The position numbers were made by a program, and so were the translations under genes. The notes under the pieces are model-generated. The model had not been told where the DNA came from and searched no databases. It saw nothing but the letters and a program-made list of their open reading frames with translations. Below are positions 9,843 through 19,926 of a stretch of 64,000 nucleotides of DNA, one piece after another. The DNA is from Marinomonas spartinae (lineage in GTDB: Bacteria > Pseudomonadota > Gammaproteobacteria > Pseudomonadales > Marinomonadaceae). How positions within the stretch are numbered: position 1 is the stretch's first letter; the number at the start of each line of letters is the position of its first letter. Location: positions 62,001-126,000 of the forward strand of contig NZ_FLOB01000008.1 of NCBI RefSeq assembly GCF_900089775.1. The letters run 5' to 3'.

Positions 9843-10916
9843 ATGAGTAATCGACACCTTGAGGACTTAAATATTGCCTCATTCTCTCCTTTAGTCACGC
9901 CAACAGAACTAAAGGCTGAGCTACCTGTTAGCGAGTCCGTAAGCAAAGCAATTGCGCAATCTCGTGAAACAATAAAAAACATCATGGATGGTAAGGATCA
10001 CCGACTTGCCATTGTCATCGGGCCCTGCTCTATTCATGACCCAGAAGCCGCCCTTGACTATGCAAGACGCTTGAAAGCATTGGCTGAAAAAGTAGATGAC
10101 TCAATTTATATCATCATGCGTGCCTATTTTGAAAAACCAAGAACCACGGTCGGCTGGAAAGGCCTTATTAACGACCCCAACCTTGATGGCACCTTTGATA
10201 TTAATAAAGGCTTGCGTATCGGTCGTAAGTTATTAATTGATCTTGCGGAACTTGGTTTGCCATTGGCCACCGAAGCCCTTGATCCCATTTCCCCCCAGTA
10301 TATTCAAGACCTGATCAGCTGGTCAGCCATTGGCGCTCGTACAACAGAATCACAAACGCACCGAGAAATGGCGTCTGGCCTATCTGGCCCTGTAGGCTTT
10401 AAAAATGGTACAGATGGCTCAATGACAGTAGCAATCAATGCGATGCAGTCCGTTTCACATCCACATTCCTTTTTGGGAATTAATGAAGCAGGCCAAGTCA
10501 CGGTTGTTAACACCAAAGGCAATGACTACGGACATGTTGTCTTGCGTGGCGGTGGCGGTAAACCCAACTACGAAGCGCAATTTGTCATTGAAGCAGAAGA
10601 AGCGCTTGCCAAAGCCAACCTGAAAGCGAACATCATGGTAGATACATCCCATGAAAACTCTAGTAAAAAACCAGAACGCCAGGTCATCGTCGCCGAAGAC
10701 GTTACTCAACAAATTCTCGATGGTAACCAATCCATTATGGGATTAATGATTGAAAGTAACATTGGCTGGGGTAATCAAAAAGTCCCCGCTGAGAAAAAAG
10801 ACCTCACCTACGGTGTATCCATTACAGATGCCTGCATCGACTGGCAAACAACGGAGCAAACAATTGGCGACATGGCCAATGCATTAAAATCTGTGTTGCC
10901 TAACCGAAATCGCTAA
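9843..10916 (+). CDS. aroG: DAHP synthase (3-deoxy-7-phosphoheptulonate synthase), class I
   Basis: This enzyme condenses phosphoenolpyruvate and erythrose 4-phosphate in the first step of the shikimate pathway. The 357-residue protein has the AroF/G/H landmarks IGPCSIHDPEAALDYA, KPRTTVGWKGLINDP (substrate binding, near residue 97), GPVGFKNGTDGS and VDTSHENSSKK. Length fits class I-alpha enzymes (about 350). Which aromatic amino acid inhibits it cannot be decided by eye, so the symbol follows the closest general type. The ATG follows TAGGAATC. A bidirectional terminator follows the gene. Confidence 0.92.
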   Translation: MSNRHLEDLNIASFSPLVTPTELKAELPVSESVSKAIAQSRETIKNIMDGKDHRLAIVIGPCSIHDPEAALDYARRLKALAEKVDDSIYIIMRAYFEKPRTTVGWKGLINDPNLDGTFDINKGLRIGRKLLIDLAELGLPLATEALDPISPQYIQDLISWSAIGARTTESQTHREMASGLSGPVGFKNGTDGSMTVAINAMQSVSHPHSFLGINEAGQVTVVNTKGNDYGHVVLRGGGGKPNYEAQFVIEAEEALAKANLKANIMVDTSHENSSKKPERQVIVAEDVTQQILDGNQSIMGLMIESNIGWGNQKVPAEKKDLTYGVSITDACIDWQTTEQTIGDMANALKSVLPNRNR

Positions 10917-10946
10917 TTAACACCTTTATAGCACGTGTTTCAAAAC

Positions 10947-10981
10947 GAAAAAGGGACGATATTTTTATCGTCCCTTTTTAC
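10947..10981. terminator. Bidirectional terminator between aroG and nfuA
   Basis: AAAAAGGGACGAT and ATCGTCCCTTTTT form a perfect stem around an ATTTTT-type loop, with an A-tract on one side and a T-tract on the other. It serves aroG on the plus strand and nfuA on the minus strand. Confidence 0.92.
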
Positions 10982-11050
10982 ATGCAACTGTATTGTCCTG
11001 TGCATACAAACATAAGCCCCCACAGGATAAATTCAATACGATAACAGTCG

Positions 11051-11632
11051 TTACATAAATGCATTATCCGTAACGGTATGGTCGGTTGCATCTTTTACAG
11101 CAGTTAACCCTGCTACTTTTTCAATCAAGGTTTTCTCAACACCTTCTTTCAAGGTTAAATCAACAGCACTACAGCCCTGACAACCACCGCCAAAACGAAG
11201 CACTGCCACTTGGCCATCTATGACTTCTACCAAGGTCACCTCACCACCGTGGGCGGCAAGGCCTGGATTAATATCCGAGTACAGAACATAATTAATTTGA
11301 TCTTCGATTGGGCTGTCTGCTGAGACTTTTGGCATCTTGGCGTTGGGGGCTTTAATGGTTAACTGCCCTCCCATCTTCTCTGTGGCATAGTCTATATAGG
11401 CTTCATCTAAAAAATTCACTGAATTTTTCTCAATGTAGACTTTCAATTTAGGAAGATTCAAAATTTCGTCTGTCTCATTCACTTCATCAGGACGGCAGTA
11501 AGCAAGACAAGTCTCCGCATAAGGCGTACCTGGTTGTTGGATAAAAATACGCACAGCAATGCCCTCTACACCCTGTTTTTCCAGTAGTGAAGCAAGGTAA
11601 TCTTGAGCGCCATCAGTAATAGTAATATTCAT
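11051..11632 (-). CDS. nfuA: NfuA, Fe-S cluster biogenesis/carrier protein
   Basis: NfuA carries a 4Fe-4S cluster at a dimer interface and delivers it to target apoproteins, especially under stress. The 193-residue protein has an N-terminal degenerate A-type (IscA-like) domain of about 100 residues and a C-terminal Nfu domain with the CxxC ligand motif in [19 protein letters not shown]. Length matches E. coli NfuA (191). The ATG at 11632 follows AAGGGTTGTT. It is divergent from cysI, a siroheme/4Fe-4S enzyme, an attractive though unproven functional neighbour. Confidence 0.95.
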   Translation of the reverse strand: MNITITDGAQDYLASLLEKQGVEGIAVRIFIQQPGTPYAETCLAYCRPDEVNETDEILNLPKLKVYIEKNSVNFLDEAYIDYATEKMGGQLTIKAPNAKMPKVSADSPIEDQINYVLYSDINPGLAAHGGEVTLVEVIDGQVAVLRFGGGCQGCSAVDLTLKEGVEKTLIEKVAGLTAVKDATDHTVTDNAFM

Positions 11633-11888
11633 AACAACCCTTCTAAATCAGTCATTCATCTAATGGCACCATAGTAACGCAGATTGACTATAAAGCCAAA
11701 GACCAACTAAAAAAGTAGGGTATTTTTCCACTATTCACTTTGCTTAAACGGTTAATGAGAGGAGTTAATTAATCGAATAAGCCTTATTAGAAAAATCGCT
11801 AAAGATATAGATAAATATTCATTTTTAGAATAAAGGAAATTTGCTAGAGTAGCACAATTAAAAATTTATTAACCACGGCTTATTCTCT
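11633..11888. promoter_or_regulatory. Divergent nfuA-cysI control region
   Basis: This 256-base AT-rich spacer must carry promoters for both divergent genes. Near cysI it contains TTTTTAGAATAAAGGAAAT (about 11822-11840), sharing a TAGAATA core with the cysB-TauE spacer, and a TAGAGT at 11845-11850 that could be a -10 element. No clear -35 or operator can be assigned by eye. Confidence 0.35.
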
Positions 11889-13550
11889 ATGTACCAATAC
11901 GACGCAATTGACCAACAGCTTGTTAATGAGCGTGTAGCACAGTTTCGCGACCAGACACGCCGCTACTTAAATCAAGAACTAGGTGAACAAGAATTCTTAC
12001 CGCTGCGCCTGCAAAATGGCCTTTATATACAGCGATATGCGCCTATGTTACGCATTGCTATTCCCTACGGTATGCTTTCTAGTGATCAACTTCGAACGTT
12101 AGCGGGTATCACTCGCCGCTATGACAAAGGTTATGGTCACTTCAGTACTCGCCAAAACTTACAATTGAATTGGCCAAAACTTGAAGATGTGCCAGATATT
12201 TTGGCTGAGCTTGCTCAGGTGCAAATGCACGCCACGCAAACCAGTGGTAACTGTATTCGTAATACAACAACAGACCAATACGCTGGCGTTATCGCGGATG
12301 AAGTCGTTGACCCCCGCCCATACTGTGAATTGATTCGCCAATGGTCTACTTTCCATCCTGAATTCGCTTTCTTACCGCGTAAATTTAAAATTGCGGTAAA
12401 TGCTACAGAATCGTCTGACCGCGCTGCAGTTCAAGTGCACGACATTGGCCTACAAATTAAGAAAAATGACGCAGGTGAAATCGGCTTTAAAGTCATTGTC
12501 GGTGGTGGCTTAGGCCGCACCCCAATGGTGGGCTTAACCATCAATGAGTTTGTGCCACGGGAAGATTTATTAACCTATCTAGATGCCATCATTCGCGTCT
12601 ACAACCAAAAAGGCCGTCGCGACAATAAATACAAAGCTCGCATTAAAATTTTGGTTAAAGCCATGGGCATTGACGAATTCCGCAAACTAGTCGATGCAGA
12701 ATGGAGCCATATCCGAGGAAAAGAAAGCACGGTTCCAATGAGCGAGTTCACACGGTTACAAAGCTTTTTTACTGAACCAAATTATGAAGCGTTAACAGAC
12801 AATCCTGAAGTACTTACTGCCAAGCTAGCGGACAGTGCAGGCTTTGCTCGCTGGTTTGAGCGTAACACCTTTGCCCACAAAAAACCTGGCTACCGTATTG
12901 TCACTTTATCACTGAAAAAACCAGGTCAAGCCCCTGGTGATGCCACCGCAGAACAAATGGAGAAAGGGGCGGATTTTGCCGATCAGTATAGTTTTGGTGA
13001 GCTAAGAGTTAGCCATGAGCAAAACCTTGTGCTTGCAGATGTGCGTCAGGACCAACTAGTTGAGCTATGGGAAGCGGCTAAAGAAGCCGGTTTTGCAACC
13101 CCTACCTTGGGGCTACTAACGGATATGATCTGTTGCCCAGGCGGTGATTTTTGTGCGTTGGCTAATGCAAAATCCATCCCGATCGCAGAACAAATTCAAG
13201 AAACATTTAGCGACTTGGATTATTTATACGATTTAGGCGACATTGACTTAAACATTTCAGGCTGTATGAATGCTTGTGGTCACCATCATGTTGGTAACAT
13301 CGGCATTTTAGGTGTTGATAAAAAAGGTGAAGAGTTTTATCAAATTTCCATGGGCGGCTCCTCTGGACATGACGCCAGTATTGGCAAAATTCTCGGCCCT
13401 TCATTTGCACAAGAAGAAATCAGCAGCGTGATTCAAAAGCTGATGGATGTCTATGTAAGCAATCGCACAGATGAAGAGCGTTTTATCGATACCTTCCGTC
13501 GTATAGGAATGGCACCATTTAAAGAGGCCGCATATGCTAAAGTTAATTAA
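11889..13550 (+). CDS. cysI: CysI-like sulfite/nitrite reductase hemoprotein
   Basis: This 553-residue protein is an assimilatory sulfite (or nitrite) reductase of the siroheme/4Fe-4S family; it reduces sulfite to sulfide by six electrons in the cytoplasm. Two ferredoxin-like half-domains precede the siroheme domains. The cluster and siroheme ligands are all present: C416 and C422 in CCPGGDFC, and C459 and C463 in GCMNACGHHH. The type with a DUF934 partner is common in pseudomonads and relatives, where it acts in cysteine synthesis. It overlaps the DUF934 gene by 17 bases, so the two are cotranscribed. Control by the nearby CysB is likely but not shown. Confidence 0.92.
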   Translation: MYQYDAIDQQLVNERVAQFRDQTRRYLNQELGEQEFLPLRLQNGLYIQRYAPMLRIAIPYGMLSSDQLRTLAGITRRYDKGYGHFSTRQNLQLNWPKLEDVPDILAELAQVQMHATQTSGNCIRNTTTDQYAGVIADEVVDPRPYCELIRQWSTFHPEFAFLPRKFKIAVNATESSDRAAVQVHDIGLQIKKNDAGEIGFKVIVGGGLGRTPMVGLTINEFVPREDLLTYLDAIIRVYNQKGRRDNKYKARIKILVKAMGIDEFRKLVDAEWSHIRGKESTVPMSEFTRLQSFFTEPNYEALTDNPEVLTAKLADSAGFARWFERNTFAHKKPGYRIVTLSLKKPGQAPGDATAEQMEKGADFADQYSFGELRVSHEQNLVLADVRQDQLVELWEAAKEAGFATPTLGLLTDMICCPGGDFCALANAKSIPIAEQIQETFSDLDYLYDLGDIDLNISGCMNACGHHHVGNIGILGVDKKGEEFYQISMGGSSGHDASIGKILGPSFAQEEISSVIQKLMDVYVSNRTDEERFIDTFRRIGMAPFKEAAYAKVN

Positions 13551-14010
13551 AAATGGCAAGATTATCGACAATGAGCAAATCTGGATTCGGGATAATGATA
13601 CAGCCGTGTCTAGCAACGCTATTGTACCTTTAGCGAGATGGCTTGCAGAACGTGAAGTCATTGGTAAGGTTGCCGGCATTTGGATAGATGCAGGAGAAGG
13701 TGTGGAACAGCTAGAAGGCGTAGATCTTGCTCAATTCTCTGTCATCGGCATCAATTTCCCAGCCTTTACTGATGGTCGGGGCTTCAGCTACGCTCGACTA
13801 TTACGAGAACGCCTTAACTATCAAGGCGAAATTCGAGCGTTAGGAGATTTCATTCCAGACCAGCAAGGTTATCTTTTGCGCGTTGGCTTTAATGCCTTCC
13901 AGTTCAATGATGATGTGGATCTGGAAAAAGCCTTGTTACTAAACAAAAGCTTTTCTGTTGGTTATCAAGGGGATGCAATAGATCCCAAACCGATGTTTTT
14001 GCGTCGTTAA
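13534..14010 (+). CDS. DUF934 protein, sulfite reduction partner
   Basis: This 158-residue protein matches the DUF934 pattern: WIRDNDTAVSSNAIVPLARWLAE near the start, then VIGINFPAFTDGRGFSYARLLRERL in the middle and a C-terminal LRVGFNAFQFNDDVDLEKAL. Genes of this family sit directly behind sulfite reductase or near cysH in many proteobacteria and are named after that context; the biochemical role is unresolved. Its ATG lies inside the end of cysI, preceded by AAAGAGG, so translation is probably coupled. A terminator follows. Confidence 0.88.
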   Translation: MLKLIKNGKIIDNEQIWIRDNDTAVSSNAIVPLARWLAEREVIGKVAGIWIDAGEGVEQLEGVDLAQFSVIGINFPAFTDGRGFSYARLLRERLNYQGEIRALGDFIPDQQGYLLRVGFNAFQFNDDVDLEKALLLNKSFSVGYQGDAIDPKPMFLRR

Positions 14011-14037
14011 AGATTAAATTTTTTGTCAGCACTCTAA

Positions 14038-14064
14038 TAAAAGGCCCATTCTTGGGCCTTTTTC
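14038..14064 (+). terminator. Intrinsic terminator of the cysI operon
   Basis: AAAAGGCCCA and TGGGCCTTTTT form a perfect GC-rich stem with a four-base loop followed by a T-tract, about 30 bases after the DUF934 stop. Confidence 0.92.
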
Positions 14065-14136
14065 TATTGCGTATTTAGGCCTCGCTGATTATCGTAGGAA
14101 ACGGGTCAAAGTGATTGATTGTTAAAGGGTCTTAAC

Positions 14137-14805
14137 GTGTCTAAAAAAAGCATAACTTGCCTTCTTGTAGGGTTGTTACTATCAGGTGTTGTACAAGCTA
14201 CTACTGTCTACGTATCTGACGTTCAATTTGTTGCCATCCGTCAAGGACAGGACAATAGCTCACCCGCCGTCGAGCGAGGCATTAAAAGCGGTACACCATT
14301 ACAAGTATTGGAGAAGAGTAATGGCTATACAAAAGTAAAAACCCCGAGTGGGAATGTAGGTTGGGTGGCCGACTACTTTTTAAGCGATGATCAAGTGACA
14401 CGGGAGCAAGTGATTCAGCTTCAAGAACAGCTCACTAAACTATCGCAAAGTAAAGTCGACTTAAATAAGCAATATGATGAAAGCCAGCAGAATGTTGCCG
14501 CGCTGACAACACAAGTGTCAAATCTTGAGAAAGACAAAAAACAATTGACGCAACAACTTGCTTCAATGAAAACGCTAACCGATAAAGCTAAGACAATTGT
14601 CGAGAAAAACGACAATGTTACCTATCAAATTGATACACTTAAGCAGCAGTTGGCCGCCGCCAAAGCTCAGGCTAATAACAAGAGTGATAGCACTCAGCAA
14701 AAATGGTTTGCTATTGGAGTAGGAACACTTCTTGGCGGCGTCCTTATTGGCGTTCTCATCCCTTTGACTCGTCGTAAAAAGCCTAGTTCGGGAACATGGG
14801 TATAA
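14137..14805 (+). CDS. SH3-domain, coiled-coil membrane-anchor protein (TIGR04211 type)
   Basis: From the GTG at 14137 this is a 222-residue protein with a cleavable signal peptide ending near VVQA (residue 21), a bacterial SH3 domain at about 24-90 (VSDVQFVAIRQGQDNSSPAV, then GNVGWVADYFLS), a long coiled coil at about 92-190, one transmembrane helix at about 194-214 and a basic tail (RRKK). That order is the TIGR04211 SH3/anchor family, whose role at the cell envelope is not established. A TTG start at 14119 is possible, but AAAGGG lies at good distance before the GTG. The Kef-type antiporter gene follows closely. Confidence 0.83.
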   Translation: MSKKSITCLLVGLLLSGVVQATTVYVSDVQFVAIRQGQDNSSPAVERGIKSGTPLQVLEKSNGYTKVKTPSGNVGWVADYFLSDDQVTREQVIQLQEQLTKLSQSKVDLNKQYDESQQNVAALTTQVSNLEKDKKQLTQQLASMKTLTDKAKTIVEKNDNVTYQIDTLKQQLAAAKAQANNKSDSTQQKWFAIGVGTLLGGVLIGVLIPLTRRKKPSSGTWV

Positions 14806-14834
14806 CATAAAGTATCATTCTCTAAGGGAAACAA

Positions 14835-16004
14835 ATGGAAGCATCCATCGTACACTCCTTCTTTTTAATTTTTGCAGGAGCGGCTGTTGTTGCTTCCATT
14901 GCTTTATATACAAGGCAACCCATGATTATCGCCTATATTGCTCTTGGAGCATTGTTTGGTCGTTATGGGCTATCTTTAATCACTGAGCCAAAACTCATGG
15001 ATCAAATGAGTCATATTGGCATCATTTTTCTGCTCTTTCTCCTTGGCTTGGATATGCAGCCCAGCCACCTCATCAACATGTTAAAAAAAGCGGCTTGGAT
15101 TGCCCTATTAAGTTCCATTGCCTTTGCTGCTGTTGGCTACATAGTCGCCATTGCTTTTGGCTATACGAAAACAGAAAGCTTGATCATTGGCATTGCTATG
15201 ATGTTCTCAAGCACCATTGTTTGTATCAAGCTATTACCAACAACGGTCCTACACCACAAGCATACAGGGGAATTAGTCGTCGGCTTGTTGCTTTTGCAGG
15301 ATATGATTGCCATTGGCGTTTTGCTGGAGCTGAATAGCTTCGCCGCTGGCGGGGATGGCTCGGCCATGCAGTTCCTGAAACCTCTTGTTGCCCTCCCCCT
15401 ACTCGTAGGCGGTGCTTTCCTATTCGTGAAGTATATTTTGATAAAGCTAATCACCAAATTTGATCGATTTCACGAATATATATTTTTAGTATCAATTGGC
15501 TGGTGCCTCTCAATGGCGGTTTTAGCTGAGTATTTAGGACTGTCAGCAGAAATGGGCGCGTTCATTGCTGGCGTTGCACTTGCAACCAGCCCCATCTCCC
15601 AATACATTGCGACACATTTAAAACCACTAAGAGACTTTTTCTTAATCCTATTTTTCTTTACCATAGGCGCCAGTTTTGATTTCAGCTTATTAGGAGTAGT
15701 AATAGTGCCAGCCTTAATACTGGCCATTAGCTCAATGCTGATCAAACCTGTTGTTTTTCGGTTTTTATTGAAAGGCATTAAAGAAGACCCGAGTACGTCT
15801 TGGGAAGTGGGCTTTCGCCTAGGCCAAGTCAGTGAATTTTCACTGCTTATTGCCTACCTTGCTGCCAATATTGGCTTAATAGGCACAGCGGCCTCAAATG
15901 TGATTCAAGCAACGGCCATTTTAAGTTTTGCACTATCAACTTATGTCGTTATATTGAACTACCCGAATCCAATCGCAATTTCAGATAAATTGCGCAGAGA
16001 TTAG
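14835..16004 (+). CDS. Kef-type cation:proton antiporter (CPA2 family), no RCK domain
   Basis: This 389-residue membrane protein has about 12-13 hydrophobic segments and CPA2 features: GIIFLLFLLGLDMQPSHL near residue 60, the SSTIVCIKLLP stretch near 130, and GLSAEMGAFIAGVALA with its acidic residues near 240. KefB/C proteins carry a cytosolic nucleotide-binding RCK domain after the membrane part, but this one stops directly after the last helix. It may be a free-standing exchanger for potassium or sodium, gated by another protein. AAGGGA precedes the ATG. The SH3-anchor gene lies 29 bases upstream, likely in the same unit. Confidence 0.85.
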   Translation: MEASIVHSFFLIFAGAAVVASIALYTRQPMIIAYIALGALFGRYGLSLITEPKLMDQMSHIGIIFLLFLLGLDMQPSHLINMLKKAAWIALLSSIAFAAVGYIVAIAFGYTKTESLIIGIAMMFSSTIVCIKLLPTTVLHHKHTGELVVGLLLLQDMIAIGVLLELNSFAAGGDGSAMQFLKPLVALPLLVGGAFLFVKYILIKLITKFDRFHEYIFLVSIGWCLSMAVLAEYLGLSAEMGAFIAGVALATSPISQYIATHLKPLRDFFLILFFFTIGASFDFSLLGVVIVPALILAISSMLIKPVVFRFLLKGIKEDPSTSWEVGFRLGQVSEFSLLIAYLAANIGLIGTAASNVIQATAILSFALSTYVVILNYPNPIAISDKLRRD

Positions 16005-16094
16005 GCCAGATTTTCATGTCGATTTAAGATTTTTTACAGCTCCAGGCGCTTTTATAGAAAGGTTTGGAGTGGACTCTTTCTTTCGTCACATAAA

Positions 16095-16148
16095 ATATAA
16101 TAGAATAGCGCGAAATACCTGACTGCTAACCAAAAAGTCTTGTATAAT
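16095..16148 (+). promoter_or_regulatory. Candidate tandem promoters of fusA2
   Basis: Two perfect TATAAT boxes lie before the gene, at 16096-16101 and 16143-16148, each followed by AG and a CGCG-containing stretch. The downstream one has CTGACT about 18 bases upstream as a -35-like element and lies 40 bases before the start codon. Confidence 0.5.
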
Positions 16149-16187
16149 AGCGCGCAAATTTCGTCCTCAATTATTTAGAGTAATGTA

Positions 16188-18275
16188 ATGGCTGACTTAT
16201 CAAAATACAGAAACATCGGTATTTTTGCTCACGTTGACGCGGGCAAAACCACCACAACAGAACGTATTCTTAAACTTACCGGTAAAATTCATAAACTCGG
16301 TGAAGTTCACGAGGGTGAATCGACTACTGACTTCATGGAACAAGAAGCTGAGCGCGGTATTACCATCCAGTCTGCTGCTGTTACTTGTGAGTGGAAAGGT
16401 CACCGCCTAAACGTAATCGACACACCTGGACACGTTGACTTCACAGTAGAAGTTTACCGTTCTTTGAAAGTTCTTGACGGTGGTGTAGGTGTATTCTGTG
16501 GCTCTGGCGGTGTTGAACCACAATCAGAAACCAACTGGCGCTATGCCAACGAATCTGAAGTAGCACGTTTGATTTTCGTCAACAAACTAGACCGTCTAGG
16601 TGCGAGCTTTTACCGTGTAACTGACCAAGTGAAAAAAGTACTTGGCGCTACTCCTTTGATCATGGTACTTCCAATCGGAACGGAAGATGAGTTCTCAGGT
16701 GTTGTGGACCTTCTAACTCGCAAAGCCTACATTTGGGATGAAACGGGACAACCAGAAAACTATGAAATCAAAGATGTCCCTGAAGACATGGTTGATCAAG
16801 TAGAAGAATACCGTGAAATGCTGATTGAAACAGCAGTTGAACAAGACGACGACCTAATGATGGCTTATATGGACGGCGAAGAGCCTTCCGTAGAAGAACT
16901 AAAACGCTGTATCCGTAAAGGCACTCGTGATCTTGCTTTCTTCCCTACTTACTGTGGCTCTGCCTTCAAAAACAAAGGCATGCAACTTCTTCTTGATGCG
17001 GTTGTTGATTACCTTCCAAACCCTACTGAAGTAGACCCTCAAGATCTTACTGATGAAGAAGGCAACCCAACTGGCGACAAAGCAATCGTTGATGCGAAAG
17101 AGCCATTAAAAGCACTAGCATTCAAAATCATGGATGACCGTTTCGGTGCCCTTACTTTCGTACGTATCTACTCAGGCGTATTGAACAAAGGTGACACGAT
17201 TCTAAACAGTTTCACAGGCAAAACAGAACGCGTAGGCCGCATGGTTGAAATGCAAGCGGATGACCGTAACGAGATCTCTTCTGCTCAAGCTGGTGATATC
17301 ATTGCAATCGTTGGTATGAAAAACGTACAAACTGGTCACACCCTATGTGATCCTAAACACCCTTGTACACTTGAAGCCATGGTCTTCCCAGAGCCAGTAA
17401 TCTCTATCTCTGTTACACCAAAAGATAAAGGCGGTAACGAGAAAATGGGCATTGCGATCGGTAAGATGGTTGCAGAAGATCCAACATTCCGTGTTGAAAC
17501 AGACATCGACTCAGGTGAAACCATCCTTAAAGGGATGGGTGAACTTCACCTAGACATCAAAGTAGATATCTTAAAACGTACTTACGGTGTAGATCTAATC
17601 GTTGGCCAACCACAGGTAGCTTATCGCGAAACGATCACGAAAGAAGTTGAAGACACCTACACTCACAAGAAACAATCCGGTGGTTCAGGTCAGTTTGGTA
17701 AAATCGACTACCGTATCAAACCAGGTGAAGTGGGTTCTGGCTTCAAATTCTCTTCTTCTGTTGTGGGTGGTAACGTACCGAAGGAATTCTTCCCTGCGGT
17801 TGAGAAAGGCTTTAAGTCTATGATGGAAGAAGGCGTACTTGCTGGCTTCCCTGTTCTAGACGTTGAAGTAGAATTGTTCGACGGTGGCTTCCACGCGGTT
17901 GACTCTTCTGCGATTGCCTTCGAAATTGCTGCGAAAGGCGCGTTCCGTCAATCTATGCCAAAAGCTGGCCCACAATTGATCGAGCCAATCATGAAGGTTG
18001 ACGTGTTCACTCCAGATGACCACGTTGGTGATGTTATTGGTGACTTAAACCGTCGTCGTGGCATGATCAAAGACCAAGAGAAAGGTTTGACTGGTGTTCG
18101 CATTAAAGCAGACGTACCTCTAGCTGAAATGTTTGGCTACATCAGTACTCTACGTACTATGACATCTGGTCGTGGTCAGTTCTCTATGGAGTTCTCTCAC
18201 TACCTACCATGCCCTAGCAACGTAGCAGAAACCGTTATTGCCGCTCAAAATGAAAAGAGAGCTAAAAAAGACTAA
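16188..18275 (+). CDS. fusA: Elongation factor G, second (Vibrio-type) copy
   Basis: EF-G drives ribosome translocation and, with RRF, ribosome recycling. The 695-residue protein has intact GTPase motifs: [12 protein letters not shown] (G1, residues 14-25), the ERGIT switch, DTPGHVDF (G3) and NKLD (G4), followed by domains II-V, with [12 protein letters not shown] near the C-terminus. The N-terminal sequence [20 protein letters not shown] is like the second EF-G of Vibrio species rather than the str-operon copy, and no rpsL, rpsG or tuf gene is nearby. I infer that the main fusA is elsewhere in the genome and this is the specialised paralogue. A strong terminator follows. Confidence 0.93.
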   Translation: MADLSKYRNIGIFAHVDAGKTTTTERILKLTGKIHKLGEVHEGESTTDFMEQEAERGITIQSAAVTCEWKGHRLNVIDTPGHVDFTVEVYRSLKVLDGGVGVFCGSGGVEPQSETNWRYANESEVARLIFVNKLDRLGASFYRVTDQVKKVLGATPLIMVLPIGTEDEFSGVVDLLTRKAYIWDETGQPENYEIKDVPEDMVDQVEEYREMLIETAVEQDDDLMMAYMDGEEPSVEELKRCIRKGTRDLAFFPTYCGSAFKNKGMQLLLDAVVDYLPNPTEVDPQDLTDEEGNPTGDKAIVDAKEPLKALAFKIMDDRFGALTFVRIYSGVLNKGDTILNSFTGKTERVGRMVEMQADDRNEISSAQAGDIIAIVGMKNVQTGHTLCDPKHPCTLEAMVFPEPVISISVTPKDKGGNEKMGIAIGKMVAEDPTFRVETDIDSGETILKGMGELHLDIKVDILKRTYGVDLIVGQPQVAYRETITKEVEDTYTHKKQSGGSGQFGKIDYRIKPGEVGSGFKFSSSVVGGNVPKEFFPAVEKGFKSMMEEGVLAGFPVLDVEVELFDGGFHAVDSSAIAFEIAAKGAFRQSMPKAGPQLIEPIMKVDVFTPDDHVGDVIGDLNRRRGMIKDQEKGLTGVRIKADVPLAEMFGYISTLRTMTSGRGQFSMEFSHYLPCPSNVAETVIAAQNEKRAKKD

Positions 18276-18297
18276 TTCATAGCCTTTTTGCTAAACT

Positions 18298-18332
18298 TAA
18301 AAAGCCGATGCAACCGCATCGGCTTTTTTATT
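18298..18332 (+). terminator. Intrinsic terminator of the EF-G gene
   Basis: AAAAAGCCGATGC and GCATCGGCTTTTTT form a perfect stem around an AACC-type loop with a T-tract on the 3' side. Confidence 0.93.
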
Positions 18333-18370
18333 TTCTCATATTCTCATTCAGTGCATCTTTAATTTTTGGA

Positions 18371-18409
18371 ACTAAAAAAGCCGACACATTCGACATGTAC
18401 CGGCTTTGA
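18371..18409 (-). terminator. Intrinsic terminator of the aldo/keto reductase gene
   Basis: On the minus strand AAAGCCGGTACAT and ATGTGTCGGCTTT pair over 13 positions (two G-T wobbles) around a GTCGA loop, followed by TTTTAGTT. It lies about 30 bases after the aldo/keto reductase stop. Confidence 0.85.
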
Positions 18410-18437
18410 TTAGAATCATTCAATCTGGTTTATATAG

Positions 18438-19490
18438 CTAGAAAGGCACTGGATACTCTTTTAGAACAGCCATAATGTCACTAAGAGCCTCTTCAGACAA
18501 CACCATATCAAACGCCGCCATGTCCTCTTTCAATTGCGCTAAAGACGTGGCACCAATAATAGTGGAAGTAACTCCGTCAACCTGATCACACCAAGCCAAA
18601 GCCAACTGAGCAGGAGTCATATTATGCTTAGCAGCCACTTCCAAATATTGGGTAACCGCCTTTTCTACCAATGGCGTGTCTCGGAAAAGACCATTACGTT
18701 GAGCGTACGTCCAGCGACTCCCCTCAGGCCGAGCACCATTTAAATATTTACCCGTCAATGAACCAGCAGCCAGAGGAGACCAAGGTAAATAGGCAACATC
18801 TTCATGTATACAATTCTCAACTAAGTATGGCCAATCTTTTGTATGTAACAAACTAAACTCATTTTGAATAGAAGCAGCGCGGGGCAAATTATGCTTATCA
18901 CTCAGTCGGATAAACTCATTAATTCCCCAAGTTGTATCATTTGATAGACCAAAATGACGGATTTTACCCGCTTTAATACAAGCTTCTAACCCCTGAAGGA
19001 TATCCAGCATTTGTATGGACTGTTCATCGCGGTCCACATTAGTAAAACGAACAGCACCAGGAAAATGTTTAGAGAAATGGGGCGTTGTGCGATTTGGCCA
19101 ATGTAACTGATATAAGTCTATATAATCTGTTTGTAAACGTTTTAGAGAAGCATCAACCGCTTCAATTACAGCTTTGCCTGAAATATTGCTTCCATCACGC
19201 ACATGAGACATACCAGGACCAGCAATTTTCGTCGCAAGAATAAAGTCTTGACGGCGCGATGGCTGGCGAGAAAGCCAATCGCCAATGATGGTTTCAGTTT
19301 TCCCATAAGACTCTTTAGTTGGCGGCACAGAATACATTTCCGCTGTATCCATAAAGTTAACACCATTATCTAAAGCATACTCAATTTGCTCATCAGCATC
19401 CGCTTGAGTATTTTGTGTGCCCCATGTCATGGTTCCCAAACACACTCTTGACACTTCAAGCCCAGTACGACCAAGCGGTACATATTTCAT
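18438..19490 (-). CDS. Tas-like NADP(H)-dependent aldo/keto reductase
   Basis: This 350-residue TIM-barrel oxidoreductase resembles E. coli Tas (346 residues). The catalytic tetrad is visible: Asp and Tyr in NFMDTAEMYSVPP, Lys in LATKIAG and His in LYQLHWPNR. The NADP-binding end (WSPLAAGSLTGKYL, then GATSLAQLKEDM) is normal. The long insert after the His strand (TTPHFSKHFPGAVRF) is typical of the Tas group. Tas was found as a suppressor of tyrosine auxotrophy in E. coli, but the physiological substrate is not known. It forms its own unit, with a terminator and an AGGAAG ribosome-binding site. Confidence 0.88.
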   Translation of the reverse strand: MKYVPLGRTGLEVSRVCLGTMTWGTQNTQADADEQIEYALDNGVNFMDTAEMYSVPPTKESYGKTETIIGDWLSRQPSRRQDFILATKIAGPGMSHVRDGSNISGKAVIEAVDASLKRLQTDYIDLYQLHWPNRTTPHFSKHFPGAVRFTNVDRDEQSIQMLDILQGLEACIKAGKIRHFGLSNDTTWGINEFIRLSDKHNLPRAASIQNEFSLLHTKDWPYLVENCIHEDVAYLPWSPLAAGSLTGKYLNGARPEGSRWTYAQRNGLFRDTPLVEKAVTQYLEVAAKHNMTPAQLALAWCDQVDGVTSTIIGATSLAQLKEDMAAFDMVLSEEALSDIMAVLKEYPVPF

Positions 19491-19667
19491 TGTTTTCTTC
19501 CTTATATTTGGTTACACGCATGCAAGGCATGCCAGATAAAATATCATTAGCCAATGTAATAAAAGTGACTGCTTTAAGCCAGTTTCATAAATGAAAACAA
19601 TGAGGAGTGCTCTACTGCACTACTTTACAATATCAATGAAACCAGCCTGCGCAGAAAGATGAACTCG

Positions 19668-19925
19668 CTAATTTTGCTCAGGTAACGTCACATTAAGCTC
19701 CAATACCGAGCAGTCATCAGTGTTTTCGAGCTGAATTTGCACATCTTCACTGCCAATCTCAACATATTTGCGGATCACATCAATGATTTCCTGCTGCATT
19801 TGAGGGAGGTAATCTGGTTGATGACGCTTACTGCGCTCATGAGCCACAATGATCTGCAAACGATCCTTTGCAACCGAGGCGGAACTGGGCGCTCTCTTTG
19901 CCTTAAAATAATCAAAAATGCCCAC
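19668..19925 (-). CDS. minE: MinE, cell division topological specificity factor
   Basis: MinE stimulates MinD ATPase and drives the pole-to-pole oscillation that keeps the FtsZ ring at midcell. The 85-residue protein has the membrane-binding N-terminus (GIFDYFK), the MinD-contact helix ([15 protein letters not shown]) and the C-terminal dimerisation domain ([17 protein letters not shown]). Length is near the usual 88. It follows minD with a one-base gap. Confidence 0.96.
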   Translation of the reverse strand: MGIFDYFKAKRAPSSASVAKDRLQIIVAHERSKRHQPDYLPQMQQEIIDVIRKYVEIGSEDVQIQLENTDDCSVLELNVTLPEQN

Positions 19926-19926
19926 A

